From Litorivita pollutaquae (GTDB lineage Bacteria; Pseudomonadota; Alphaproteobacteria; Rhodobacterales; Rhodobacteraceae), in the NCBI RefSeq assembly GCF_003205515.1, contig NZ_KZ826481.1, forward strand, positions 228,660-292,659: DNA of 64,000 nt, given 5' to 3'. A model generated the notes under the pieces. It saw only the letters and a program-made list of their open reading frames with translations. It was not told the origin of the DNA and searched no databases. Position numbers and translations under genes: made by a program. Of the stretch, positions 9,801 through 20,826 are shown piece after piece; position 1 is the stretch's first letter; each line of letters opens with the position of its first letter.

Positions 9801-10522
9801 ATCATGTCTTTCACAACATAGGTGTGGATACCGAACACCACTGCGCGGGTTTGCGGCAAGCGCAGAATGGTTTGCCTCTCCGAGCGCAAGTAAGGGCGCG
9901 GGTCGACGGTGGGTTTGCTATCGGGGTGAAACAGATCCGGATGCGCATAGCGTAGCGCGTTGAAACGCCAAAGCGGTTTTCCCACCTGCACTCCGTCAAA
10001 CAATCGCTGCACGCGTTTGGCGATGCGCGTGTCATATTCGGGCACAGGATCATGGATGGCGCGCATGGGCCGCCCTGCTTTCTCGTCCAATCGCCAATTG
10101 GCCGGAAAGCACAAGACCGCAGCCGTCAGAATATGTTCGGCAGCCCCATCGGGCTTTTGCAGAATGCAAAAATCCTCCTGCACCAGATGCGCCAACGTGC
10201 CGAGCGGATCGGCGCGTTCGATCGCAACGGTGATGCCATCGGGGCGGCGCACCTGCGCCGCGCTGATTGTAAATCCATCGTGACTGTTCCGCAGATGCGC
10301 CAAAACCTGATCCAACAATTCCGCCACTGCCGCCTCGGCCTGCGGCTGCAAATAACGCACCGCATCGCGCGCCGTATGCCAAAGCCGTGCGCGCTCCGCC
10401 ATCTGCGCGGCATAAGTTTCGTCCACCACCAACCAACGCGCCGGATCAAGCGGCGCGATCCCCGGCAAGGGGCGCGGTGTTGTCATATCATCGGGCAGGA
10501 TGCGGTGTAATATCTCGGTCAT
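9797..10522 (-). CDS. Heme-dependent oxidative N-demethylase-like protein (DUF3445)
   Basis: A cytoplasmic protein of 241 residues of the DUF3445 family, whose characterised members are heme-containing subunits of dimethylamine-type oxidative N-demethylases. Family-like stretches are ANWRLDEKAGRPMRAIHDPVPEYD, the region around PLWRFNALRYAHPDLF, and LRSERQTILRLPQTRAVVFGIHTYV at the C-terminus. I take ATG 10522 (MTEILHRILP); upstream residues in the same frame are not family-like. Other subunits of a demethylase complex are not adjacent; the only partner is the secreted unknown downstream, joined by ATGA overlap. Substrate unproven. With sarcosine oxidase also in the window, methylated-amine use is plausible but inferred. 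Confidence 0.8.
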   Translation of the reverse strand: MTEILHRILPDDMTTPRPLPGIAPLDPARWLVVDETYAAQMAERARLWHTARDAVRYLQPQAEAAVAELLDQVLAHLRNSHDGFTISAAQVRRPDGITVAIERADPLGTLAHLVQEDFCILQKPDGAAEHILTAAVLCFPANWRLDEKAGRPMRAIHDPVPEYDTRIAKRVQRLFDGVQVGKPLWRFNALRYAHPDLFHPDSKPTVDPRPYLRSERQTILRLPQTRAVVFGIHTYVVKDMI

Positions 10523-10692
10523 ACCAAGACAGTAGCGCCGCCGCGCTTCAACGTCACGCGCAAGCGTATCACGTCGGTTTGGCCAGCGCTGCGGCTCATA
10601 TTCCTGTGAAGCAGGTGCCGCGCCGCTTGCAACCGGCCCTGCCCCGCGCCACCCTGACACCAGCTTGCCCAGTTGCGCCAAAAGGATGCCCC

Positions 10693-11931
10693 ATGCCCGA
10701 TACTTCCGTGACCTTTCAAAACCATCACGGTGACACGCTCGCCGCAACCTTGTCGCTGCCGCAGGGGCCGGTCTTGTCCACCGCCTTGATCGCCCACTGC
10801 TTTACCTGCTCGAAAGATCTGCGGGCGCTGCGGCGGATTTCGGCACGGCTCTCGGCGATGGGGTTCGCGGTTTTGAGGTTTGATTTCACAGGTTTGGGCC
10901 AATCCGGCGGGGCCTTCGGGGAGGCGGGTTTGGGCCGCGACGTCAAGGATATCGAGGCGGCAGCGGCCTATTTGGCAACGCAAGATTTACCGCCGGCACT
11001 GCTCATCGGTCATTCGCTTGGCGGGGCGGCCGCGTTGCGGGCGGCAGGACAGATCGACGGATTGCGGGCCGTGGCGACCATCGGCGCGCCCTTCGATCCT
11101 GCGCATGTTCTGGGCCATATCACAGGTGCCGACGAAATCGACGGTCAGGATGACAATTCCCCCCGCGCCCCAAGTGACGGGGCAGAGGTCGACATTGGTG
11201 GCCGGCCTTTTCACATTCGCCGCAGCTTTATTGACGAAATGCGTCAAGGCGATGATCCCGCCGCACCGATTGCCGACCTGCACCGCGCGCTTTTGGTCTT
11301 GCATGCCCCGCGCGATGCGACGGTTGGCATCGACAATGCGGCACAGATTTTCATGGCCGCCAAACACCCCAAAAGCTTTGTCACGCTGGACGGCGCCGAT
11401 CATCTTTTGACCCGTCCCGAGGACGCCGAATATGCCGCAGAGGTCATTGCCACATGGGCCGGTAAATATATCGATCTTGCCCCGCCTGCCCCGCCGCGCG
11501 GCGCCCCCGAAGGGATCGTCCGCGTATCAGAGGCCGATCCCGACGGGTTCTTGCAGGATGTGCAAAACGGCCCACACCATCATTTCCTTGCGGATGAACC
11601 CGTGGCCTATGGCGGCACCAATCGCGGGCCGTCGCCCTATGGATTGCTGGGGGCGGGATTGGGGGCTTGCACGTCGATGACGATCCGTATGTATGCGCGG
11701 CGCAAGGGGTGGCCATTGACCCATGTCAGCGTCGATGTCAGCCACGACAAAGTGCATGGCCAAGACAGCGCATTGGGCCAGACCGGCAAAATCGACAGCT
11801 TCCGGCGGTTGATCCGTCTGGAGGGCGATTTGACCGCGAGCCAGCGGGCGAAGCTGTTGGAAATTGCGGATAAATGTCCGGTGCACAGGACATTGGAGCG
11901 CGCCTCACAGGTGGAAACAGAATTGGCCTGA
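10693..11931 (+). CDS. Bifunctional alpha/beta-hydrolase / OsmC-family protein
   Basis: A 412-residue fusion. Residues 1-255 form a serine alpha/beta-hydrolase with nucleophile Ser108 in LLIGHSLGGA and probable Asp207 and His237 completing the triad. Residues about 270-412 form an OsmC/Ohr-like domain with two conserved cysteines, Cys326 (GAGLGACTSMT) and Cys395 (ADKCPVHRT), typical of thiol-dependent peroxidases. This fusion is widespread in proteobacteria. Cytoplasmic; physiological substrate not known, a peroxide-linked or acyl-related substrate being an inference from the domains. ATG 10693 follows AAGGATGCCCC. Its stop lies 4 bp from that of the convergent DUF6314 gene. Confidence 0.9.
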   Translation: MPDTSVTFQNHHGDTLAATLSLPQGPVLSTALIAHCFTCSKDLRALRRISARLSAMGFAVLRFDFTGLGQSGGAFGEAGLGRDVKDIEAAAAYLATQDLPPALLIGHSLGGAAALRAAGQIDGLRAVATIGAPFDPAHVLGHITGADEIDGQDDNSPRAPSDGAEVDIGGRPFHIRRSFIDEMRQGDDPAAPIADLHRALLVLHAPRDATVGIDNAAQIFMAAKHPKSFVTLDGADHLLTRPEDAEYAAEVIATWAGKYIDLAPPAPPRGAPEGIVRVSEADPDGFLQDVQNGPHHHFLADEPVAYGGTNRGPSPYGLLGAGLGACTSMTIRMYARRKGWPLTHVSVDVSHDKVHGQDSALGQTGKIDSFRRLIRLEGDLTASQRAKLLEIADKCPVHRTLERASQVETELA

Positions 11932-11935
11932 CCCT

Positions 11936-12370
11936 TCACGCGCGGATGTAAGTGCTTGTCATAACATAATCTTTTCGCGGCCCTGTGACGCGCCACTGGG
12001 CGGTCCATTGTGGGGCGATGCCTTGCAATGCGGTGAAATCATAGCGCACATCATAGATGTCGGGCGGGCAATCGTGATGGGCCTGCGGCGCGGCGCTGGC
12101 GGGATCGAAGCCATGGAAATAGCGGCCATCGTCAAAGAACACATCGATCCATCCTTTGGCCCCCGCCCGCCAGTCATAGCGCCGCGTGGCGGCAAAGCGG
12201 CCCTGCCCGTCAAGTTGCATTTCGCCGGTTTCAGTCAGGCGCAAACCACCGGCATGATCCGAAAACACCGCAAGACCGTCGAACCGCGCATCCGGCCCGG
12301 CGGCGGCCGCAATCCGGCGCGTGATTGTCCAAGCGCCGTGAAACGTCATCAATTCCGGTTTTGCCGTCAT
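11936..12370 (-). CDS. DUF6314 family protein
   Basis: A 144-residue cytoplasmic protein with the DUF6314 pattern: FHGAWTITRRI near the start, RYDWRAGAKGWIDVFFDDGR in the middle and GPRKDYVMTSTYIR at the end. The fold is likely a small lipocalin-like beta barrel, but the function is unknown. ATG 12370 is preceded by GAGAGGTCGG, a good ribosome binding site; an internal Met at residue 8 is an alternative. Divergent from purB with a 121-bp gap. Confidence 0.8.
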   Translation of the reverse strand: MTAKPELMTFHGAWTITRRIAAAAGPDARFDGLAVFSDHAGGLRLTETGEMQLDGQGRFAATRRYDWRAGAKGWIDVFFDDGRYFHGFDPASAAPQAHHDCPPDIYDVRYDFTALQGIAPQWTAQWRVTGPRKDYVMTSTYIRA

Positions 12371-12491
12371 CCGACCTCTCCTGACTTGCTGTCCTAGCTG
12401 CTGCCCTGCCTGCGACCCTTGCCGTGCCGCGCCCTGCCGTTTAAAGACACGGGCGAGACGCTGCTCGCAACCAAAATGATAGGTTTTGCCC

Positions 12492-13799
12492 ATGATTCCC
12501 CGCTATTCCCGCCCTGAAATGGTCGCCATCTGGTCGCCGGAAACAAAATTCCGCATTTGGTATGAAATCGAAGCCCATGCCTGCGACGCCATGGCCGATC
12601 TGGGCGTGATCCCGCGCGAGAATGCCGAGGCAGTGTGGAAAGCCAAGGACGTGGAATTCGATGTCGCGCGCATTGATGAAATCGAAGCCGTGACCAAACA
12701 TGACGTCATCGCCTTCCTGACACATCTGGCCGAACATGTCGGCTCTGACGAAGCGCGTTTCGTGCATCAGGGCATGACCTCTTCGGATGTGCTCGACACC
12801 TGTTTGAATGTGCAACTGGTGCGGGCGTCGGATATTTTGATCAAAGATATGGAAGGCCTTTTGGCCGCGCTCAAACGCCGCGCGATGGAACACAAAGACA
12901 CCGTGCGTGTTGGCCGCAGCCACGGCATCCACGCCGAACCGACGACGATGGGCCTGACCTTTGCGCGGTTCTATGCAGAAATGGACCGCAACCTTGCGCG
13001 GCTGAAACTGGCGCGGACCGAAATCGCCACCGGCGCGATTTCCGGCGCGGTTGGCACATTCGCCAATATCGACCCGCGGGTCGAAGAGCATGTCTGTGCG
13101 CAACTGGGTTTGAACCCCGAACCGATCAGCACACAGGTGATCCCGCGCGACCGCCATGCGATGTTCTTTGCGACGCTCGGGGTGATTGCCTCCTCGATCG
13201 AAAATGTCGCGATCGAGATCCGCCACATGCAGCGCACCGAGGTGTTGGAAGGGGCCGAGTTTTTCTCGATGGGTCAAAAAGGCTCGTCTGCGATGCCGCA
13301 CAAAAAGAACCCTGTGCTGACCGAAAACCTCACCGGTTTGGCGCGTTTGGTGCGCATGGCGGTGGTGCCGGCGATGGAAAATGTGGCGCTTTGGCACGAA
13401 CGCGACATCTCGCATTCCTCGGTCGAACGCGCGATTGGTCCCGATGCCTGTGTCACGCTTGATTTTGCCTTGGCGCGCCTCACCGGCGTGATCGACAAGA
13501 TGCTGATTTTCCCGCAAAATATGCTGGATAACATGAACAAATTCCCCGGCCTTGTGATGAGTCAACGGGTTTTGTTGGCCCTGACCCAAGCCGGCGTTAG
13601 CCGCGAAGCCGCCTATGCGATGGTGCAGCGCAATGCGCTCAAAGTCTGGGAAGAGCGGACCGATTTTCGCGAAGAATTGCTGGCGGATAAGGACGTTGTG
13701 GCCGCTCTTGGCGTTGAGGCGATCAACGATAATTTCGACATGAATTATCACACCAAGAACGTCGATACGATCTTCAAGCGGGTGTTTGGCGAAAGCTAA
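12492..13799 (+). CDS. purB: Adenylosuccinate lyase
   Basis: Cleaves adenylosuccinate to AMP and SAICAR to AICAR with release of fumarate, two steps of purine synthesis. It is 435 residues, as expected for the homotetrameric bacterial form. It begins MIPRYSRPEM, the family start; a TTG two codons upstream is rejected. The superfamily signature GSSAMPHKKNP lies at about 264-274, and the catalytic His region (SHGIHAEPT) is present. A strong terminator follows at 13848. Confidence 0.97.
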   Translation: MIPRYSRPEMVAIWSPETKFRIWYEIEAHACDAMADLGVIPRENAEAVWKAKDVEFDVARIDEIEAVTKHDVIAFLTHLAEHVGSDEARFVHQGMTSSDVLDTCLNVQLVRASDILIKDMEGLLAALKRRAMEHKDTVRVGRSHGIHAEPTTMGLTFARFYAEMDRNLARLKLARTEIATGAISGAVGTFANIDPRVEEHVCAQLGLNPEPISTQVIPRDRHAMFFATLGVIASSIENVAIEIRHMQRTEVLEGAEFFSMGQKGSSAMPHKKNPVLTENLTGLARLVRMAVVPAMENVALWHERDISHSSVERAIGPDACVTLDFALARLTGVIDKMLIFPQNMLDNMNKFPGLVMSQRVLLALTQAGVSREAAYAMVQRNALKVWEERTDFREELLADKDVVAALGVEAINDNFDMNYHTKNVDTIFKRVFGES

Positions 13800-13847
13800 A
13801 CCGCCCAAGATTGACGCGGCCAAGCGGCAGCGATCCGGCCCCAAATG

Positions 13848-13885
13848 GCCCCCGCGCGATGTGATCTTCGCGCGGGGGCGTTTTT
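13848..13885 (+). terminator. Rho-independent terminator of purB
   Basis: GCCCCCGCGCG and CGCGCGGGGGC form an 11-bp perfect stem followed by G and TTTTT. Confidence 0.9.
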
Positions 13886-13925
13886 ATGATAGGCTAAGGG
13901 CACAAACACGCGAAAGGAATCCCGA

Positions 13926-14081
13926 ATGAAGATCCTGAAAGTCACGTTTTTCACTGCGATTTTGACCGCCCTACCGGTGATGTCCTCGGCTTGCGCCGCC
14001 TCGAAACAAGCAATGTCTTGCGCCGACGGCATGGTTTGGGACAACAGCGCGCATACCTGCGTCACTCAAACCAACACCTGA
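13926..14081 (+). CDS. Small secreted protein, 51 residues
   Basis: A short gene lying between two terminators. ATG 13926 follows GAAAGGAATCCCGA, a fair ribosome binding site. The product has a Sec signal peptide (residues 1 to about 22-25, LTALPVMSSACA) and a mature part of about 26 residues. That part contains SCADGMVWDNSAHTC, a Cys-x12-Cys pattern that resembles the small disulfide loop of chitin-binding (peritrophin-like) segments. Such short proteins occur next to purB in related bacteria as far as I recall. Function unknown. The codons are GC-rich at the third position, as in neighbouring genes. Confidence 0.7.
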   Translation: MKILKVTFFTAILTALPVMSSACAASKQAMSCADGMVWDNSAHTCVTQTNT

Positions 14082-14093
14082 CCGCGATTTGAT

Positions 14094-14122
14094 AAAGAGC
14101 CGCAGAAAATCGCGGCTCTTTA
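14094..14122 (+). terminator. Terminator of the 51-residue protein gene
   Basis: AAAGAGCCGC and GCGGCTCTTT form a 10-bp perfect stem around AGAAAATC. The final T run is part of the stem and continues TATT. It lies 12 bp after the stop. Confidence 0.8.
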
Positions 14123-14188
14123 TTGCCGCGTGAAAGGAAAAATTCACCCTTCCCTGTTTATCTGGCGCAAACGTCTATGAGGGACAGG

Positions 14189-15259
14189 ATGAATAACCTG
14201 ACACCGTTGGCCCAACTGCCCAGCCCCGGAAAATCCGGCGGCAATGGTCGGCTGACCCGTAAGCAAAAAGCCGCAATCATCGTTCGACTGTTGTTGAACG
14301 AAGGGGCCGAATTGCGGCTCAAGGATCTGCCCGAAGATATGCAGATCGCCTTGACACAGCAGCTTGGTGACATGCGCCACATCACCCGCGATACACTCGC
14401 AGGGGTGATTTCGGAATTCGCTGATGAATTGGACAGTATGGGCCTGACCTTCCCACGCGATCTGGCCGGGGCCTTGGACCAATTGGATGGGAAAATTTCG
14501 CCCCATACCGCCGCGCGTTTGCGCAAAGAGGCCGGCGTGCGCCAATATGGCGACCCGTGGGAACGGATCAAAGGTCTTGGTGTCGACCAACTTTTGCCGA
14601 TTGTCGAAAACGAAAGCACCGAAGTGGCAGCTGTGATGTTGGTCAAAATAGACGTGTCAAAAGCTGCCGAACTTTTGGGTCGTTTGCCCGGTGAAAAGGC
14701 GCGGCGGATCACTTATGCGGTATCGCTCACCGGGGCGGTGACGCCGAATGCCGTGGACCGGATCGGATTGTCCTTGGCGGCGCAACTGGACGCGCAACCC
14801 GAGCGCGCCTTTGCCGATGGTCCCGTCGAACGTGTCGGCGCGATTTTGAACTTCTCGCCCGCCGCCACCCGTGATGACGTGCTCACCGGTCTGGATGAAA
14901 CAGATCAGGTTTTCGCAGATCAGGTGCGCAAAGCGATTTTCACATTCTCCAATATCTATCAACGTCTGGCGCCGCGCGACATTCCCAAGGTCACTCGCGA
15001 GATCGATCAAGCCGCTTTGATCACCGCCTTGGCAGCGGCATCGGCGCAGGGCGGCGACATGGCGAAATCGGCGGAATTTGTGCTCGAGAACATGTCCAAA
15101 CGCATGGCCGAATCCTTGCGCGAGGAAATCGAAGCCGCAGGCAAAGTCAAAACCAAAGATGGCGAAGAGGCCATGACCGAGGTGATCAATGCAATCCGCG
15201 AGATGGAAGCCAATGGCGAAATCTTGTTGGTTGCGGATGACGACGAGGACGAAGGTTAA
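14189..15259 (+). CDS. fliG: Divergent FliG-type flagellar motor switch protein
   Basis: A 356-residue FliG homologue, the rotor protein that contacts MotA and FliM/N. The three-part helical layout is present, and the C-terminal domain is recognisable (VLENMSKRMAESLREEIEAAG and the following helices to NGEILL). The middle-domain EHPQ motif used for FliM binding reads ENES at about 140-143, so that site is not conserved. The tail is strongly acidic (DDDEDEG). ATG 14189 follows GAGGGACAGG; two earlier in-frame starts lack one. There are no other flagellar genes within 14 kb on the left or 49 kb on the right, so it is an orphan copy here. It could be the genuine motor gene of a dispersed system or a paralogue with another role. 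Confidence 0.8.
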   Translation: MNNLTPLAQLPSPGKSGGNGRLTRKQKAAIIVRLLLNEGAELRLKDLPEDMQIALTQQLGDMRHITRDTLAGVISEFADELDSMGLTFPRDLAGALDQLDGKISPHTAARLRKEAGVRQYGDPWERIKGLGVDQLLPIVENESTEVAAVMLVKIDVSKAAELLGRLPGEKARRITYAVSLTGAVTPNAVDRIGLSLAAQLDAQPERAFADGPVERVGAILNFSPAATRDDVLTGLDETDQVFADQVRKAIFTFSNIYQRLAPRDIPKVTREIDQAALITALAAASAQGGDMAKSAEFVLENMSKRMAESLREEIEAAGKVKTKDGEEAMTEVINAIREMEANGEILLVADDDEDEG

Positions 15260-15270
15260 TCGCCGCGCAG

Positions 15271-16077
15271 TTATTTCACCTCAACCGCCGCAAGGATCGC
15301 ACCCGGGCCACGTTTGGCAATTTCTTGAATGATGACCACGGCGGGGGTCTGCGGATTGACGGTGAGATCAATGGCCAATGCGCCCTGCCCGTCCCATTCT
15401 GCGACCCGTTGCCATCCGGTGACGATATTGACGTATTCGACTGTTTTCCCCGCATTTTCACCATGCAAAATCTGCACCTCCGCGCGTGGTTTATAATGTA
15501 CCACTTGCACCGCCATCATCGACCGGCTTTGCGGCAATGCCGCCGCAAGCAGGCTGATCTGGTTGCCATTGCGGGTCGCGGTCAAGGCCACCGGCGCAGG
15601 ACGCGCGCCATGTTTGGAAATCAAGGTGGCGACATCTTTGGGATGCGCGCCCACCACATCATCGGTGCCGCCAACAATCATTTGCGGCGTATAAATCGAC
15701 CGGCGTTTGCCTTGGCGGGCATAGGCTTTTTGCCGCGCGGTGAAGGCCGGATTTGCGAATTTATCTTTCCAACCAATATAATCCCAATAGTCCACATGCA
15801 GTGACAGAGCGATCACATCACCGCGTTTGGCAAGCTCGGCCATCAGCGCATCTGCGGGCGGACATGATGAGCAGCCCTGTGAGGTATAAAGTTCAACCAC
15901 CACGGGGCTGCGATCCTGCGCGCGGGCGGCGTCTGGCGTCGCGAGCGCGCCAACCACAAAAGCCGCTGCCGCCATAACCATGGAGAAAACCGCGCGGCGC
16001 GGCCTACGGCGGAGGGATTGGTTGTTCTCATTGACGGCCCCGTTATTCAGACCTGCCGTATCGTGGATCGAACCCAT
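15271..16077 (-). CDS. DUF1223 thioredoxin-fold exported protein
   Basis: A 268-residue protein of the DUF1223 family, related to the thioredoxin fold. After an Arg-rich n-region and hydrophobic segment (about residues 30-53, ending DAARA), the mature domain starts VVVELYTSQGCSSCPPADAL. The redox motif CSSC (Cys69, Cys72) and HVDYWDYIGWKD are family hallmarks. Periplasmic location and a thiol-redox role are inferred. Start at 16077 has GAGGCG upstream; a shorter start at Met33 would remove the positive n-region and is less likely. Convergent with fliG (11-bp gap). Confidence 0.85.
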   Translation of the reverse strand: MGSIHDTAGLNNGAVNENNQSLRRRPRRAVFSMVMAAAAFVVGALATPDAARAQDRSPVVVELYTSQGCSSCPPADALMAELAKRGDVIALSLHVDYWDYIGWKDKFANPAFTARQKAYARQGKRRSIYTPQMIVGGTDDVVGAHPKDVATLISKHGARPAPVALTATRNGNQISLLAAALPQSRSMMAVQVVHYKPRAEVQILHGENAGKTVEYVNIVTGWQRVAEWDGQGALAIDLTVNPQTPAVVIIQEIAKRGPGAILAAVEVK

Positions 16078-16432
16078 GTGTCGCGCCTCTATTCCAAAAC
16101 TCCTCCCCTATTTAGACAGCACAGATTGAAATAACCAATCAAGGTTTCGAGAGAGCCCGTGTGATGCGCCCAGTTGACCACAGGCAGACAATCGTTGCGA
16201 ATATTTCTGTGGGCGAGATCGGAAACCCACAGGAGGCCGGTGGATCATCCGGCCGATCCGCGCACGGCCCATCAAACCCGCAAAGGGCCCGCACCCCGCC
16301 CAAACTGCGGGCCAAAGGCCAAAATTGTGTGCGATGGTATACAAAAGCGCATTTCCCCCCTTGATTGCACCGCCTCAATGCGGCAGAAGCGAGCCAGCAC
16401 AACCCTGTTTCACACCGAAAGGGAGGCCAACC
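16078..16432. promoter_or_regulatory. Divergent upstream region of DUF1223 and acnA
   Basis: A 355-bp gap without a gene. On the plus strand TG-G-TATACA at 16335-16343 looks like an extended -10 box for acnA, about 90 bp upstream of its start; no good -35 accompanies it. GTATAC in the same place is palindromic and could also be part of an operator. Nothing else is recognised. Confidence 0.35.
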
Positions 16433-19183
<2,751 letters not shown>

Positions 19184-19209
19184 GACTTTTTAGAGACGGA
19201 AAAACAGTT

Positions 19210-19243
19210 AGGGCCGCGTCAGTGATGACGCGGCCCTTCTTGT
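19210..19243 (+). terminator. Rho-independent terminator of acnA
   Basis: A 12-bp perfect stem, AGGGCCGCGTCA and TGACGCGGCCCT, with loop GTGA, followed by TCTTGT. Confidence 0.85.
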
Positions 19244-19319
19244 ATGTCGTGGTCCAAAGGGCGCCAGAACTCCGCAGCAGCCGTTTTCGCCCCCCCATCG
19301 CAGGCGGGTGCGAATGCGG

Positions 19320-19865
19320 CTACGTATGTTTGCGGCGGCGCAGAGCACCAAACAGCCCAAGCCCTGCCAACAACATCCCGCCTGCGGCGGGCAGTGGCAC
19401 AGCGCTGACCATAATGTCGTCAATCCGCACGTTCCCACCACCGCCATGCGATAGGGACAATTGCGTCATCAAGACCGGTGCGATCGAAAGCGTCCCGGTC
19501 AAACCATCCGCAGCGTAGATTGTGATCAGCGGACCAACATCAGCAAAAACGGTAAAGGAGTTACCCCCACCCGCGCTGTTAAAGGCATAGGAGAGGCCGT
19601 GGAACAAAAAATCCCCGGCGTCCGAAACCATGGAGGCATCGCTATAAGCACCATTATTCAACAACAAACACGCGCCACCACCGGGGCAGTTGGTGCTTTG
19701 GTTCAAATTGGCGCTGGCAAAGCTGAACCCGTCTTCCGTATAACTTCCGGTGCCTGACGAGGTGCCAAAATCAATGCTGGCAGAGGGAACGGTTAGGGCA
19801 GAAGCGCCAGTGGCGGCCAAACAAAGCCCTGCCAACAGCACGGAAATCTGTGCGGTCTTTTTCAT
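19320..19865 (-). CDS. VPLPA-CTERM sorting domain protein
   Basis: A 181-residue exported protein. It has an N-terminal signal peptide (to about Ala23, GASA) and a C-terminal tripartite sorting signal: VPLPA at about 156, a hydrophobic segment (GGMLLAGLGLFGAL) and the basic end RRRKHT. This is the Rhodobacterales variant of PEP-CTERM, which is cleaved by a dedicated exosortase. The Gly/Ser/Asn-rich core (FGTSSGTGSYTEDGFSF and later strands) resembles secreted beta-sandwich proteins, with a two-Cys segment CPGGGAC. The matching exosortase and any exopolysaccharide genes are not in this window. Likely secreted or surface-associated; function unknown. Confidence 0.88.
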   Translation of the reverse strand: MKKTAQISVLLAGLCLAATGASALTVPSASIDFGTSSGTGSYTEDGFSFASANLNQSTNCPGGGACLLLNNGAYSDASMVSDAGDFLFHGLSYAFNSAGGGNSFTVFADVGPLITIYAADGLTGTLSIAPVLMTQLSLSHGGGGNVRIDDIMVSAVPLPAAGGMLLAGLGLFGALRRRKHT

Positions 19866-20129
19866 TATGAATATCCAAATTTGATTAATTTACGCCATAA
19901 TAATAACACAATTTCAGCAACTTTGCAATTTTCACCATGTCCCCCTGGCAAATGCGGCGCAAAGGTTCGGGGGTCAAAAAATCACAGTTAACAAAATGTT
20001 AACGCCGCGAGTTTGCGGGGACACAGTTTTCCGAAATCGGGCAAGTCCCCCTCTTCGTCACAAAAACACATGAGGCAGGGCTGAAAACCCAAATGGACAA
20101 GACAAAAACCGAATCAGTTTAGGCGGTAA

Positions 20130-20678
20130 TCAGTCTTGTAAATTGGCTTTGGCCTGCGCTATCGCAGGGCGGATTTGATCCGCAATCACGCGCGCGGTGA
20201 TCGGTCCGGCAAAGCGCAGAACAATGCGCCCTTCGCCGTCGATCACGTAGGTTTCAGGCACGCCGTAAACGCCCCATTCCAACCCGACACGCCCCGAGGT
20301 ATCGGCCCCAACGGCGGTATAAGGGTTGCCCAATTCCGCCAAGAAGCCGAGGGCGTTTTCGGGCTTATCCTTATAGTTCACGCCAAACACCCGCACCCCT
20401 TCGGCGGCCAGAGCCTCCAAATTAGGGTGTTCGACACGGCAGGGCGCGCACCAAGAGGCCCAGAAATTCAGCAAGTGCACCTCGCCATCGCGCAAATCCG
20501 CATCCGTGAACACCGGCAGATCGCCCAAGGGCGTCACCTCGACAGCGGGGGCCTCTTTGCCGATCAGCGCCGACGGCAATTCATCGGGGTTTTGCCGTTG
20601 CATCCCGATATAGAACATCGCCGCGAGGCCGGCAAAGATGACGGGCGGGGCAACCATCAGCAGCGAGATTTTAGCCAT
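20130..20678 (-). CDS. ccmG: Thiol:disulfide interchange protein CcmG (DsbE/HelX)
   Basis: A periplasmic membrane-anchored thioredoxin that keeps apocytochrome c cysteines reduced for heme attachment. It is 182 residues with an N-terminal membrane anchor (about 5-25) and the redox site WCAPC at 76-80 (Cys77, Cys80). The acidic and GVPET segments typical of CcmG are present (GVYGVPETYVIDGEG). Last gene of the ccmABCDG block; its ATG lies inside the end of ccmD (overlap 20671-20678). Confidence 0.95.
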   Translation of the reverse strand: MAKISLLMVAPPVIFAGLAAMFYIGMQRQNPDELPSALIGKEAPAVEVTPLGDLPVFTDADLRDGEVHLLNFWASWCAPCRVEHPNLEALAAEGVRVFGVNYKDKPENALGFLAELGNPYTAVGADTSGRVGLEWGVYGVPETYVIDGEGRIVLRFAGPITARVIADQIRPAIAQAKANLQD

Positions 20679-20826
20679 TGCGTTTCATCCGTTCTTCTAC
20701 CTGTGCCAGATCGCGGCGCAGACGGCGCGCGCGCGCCACACTCACCGCGACCAACACCGCCAAAAGAGCGATAGAGACCGCATAGGAGGCCAACACTTCG
20801 CTGGCGTATTTTCCAAGTTCGGGCAT
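20671..20826 (-). CDS. ccmD: Heme exporter protein CcmD
   Basis: A 51-residue single-pass membrane protein, MPELGKYASEVLASYAVSIA..., with one hydrophobic helix (about residues 13-30) and a very basic cytosolic tail (RARRLRRD). CcmD stabilises the CcmC-CcmE complex during holo-CcmE release. The start shares one base with the ccmC stop (TGATG) and the end overlaps the start of ccmG by eight bases, so all three are translationally coupled. Identification rests on position, size and topology, because CcmD sequences are poorly conserved. Confidence 0.92.
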   Translation of the reverse strand: MPELGKYASEVLASYAVSIALLAVLVAVSVARARRLRRDLAQVEERMKRNG

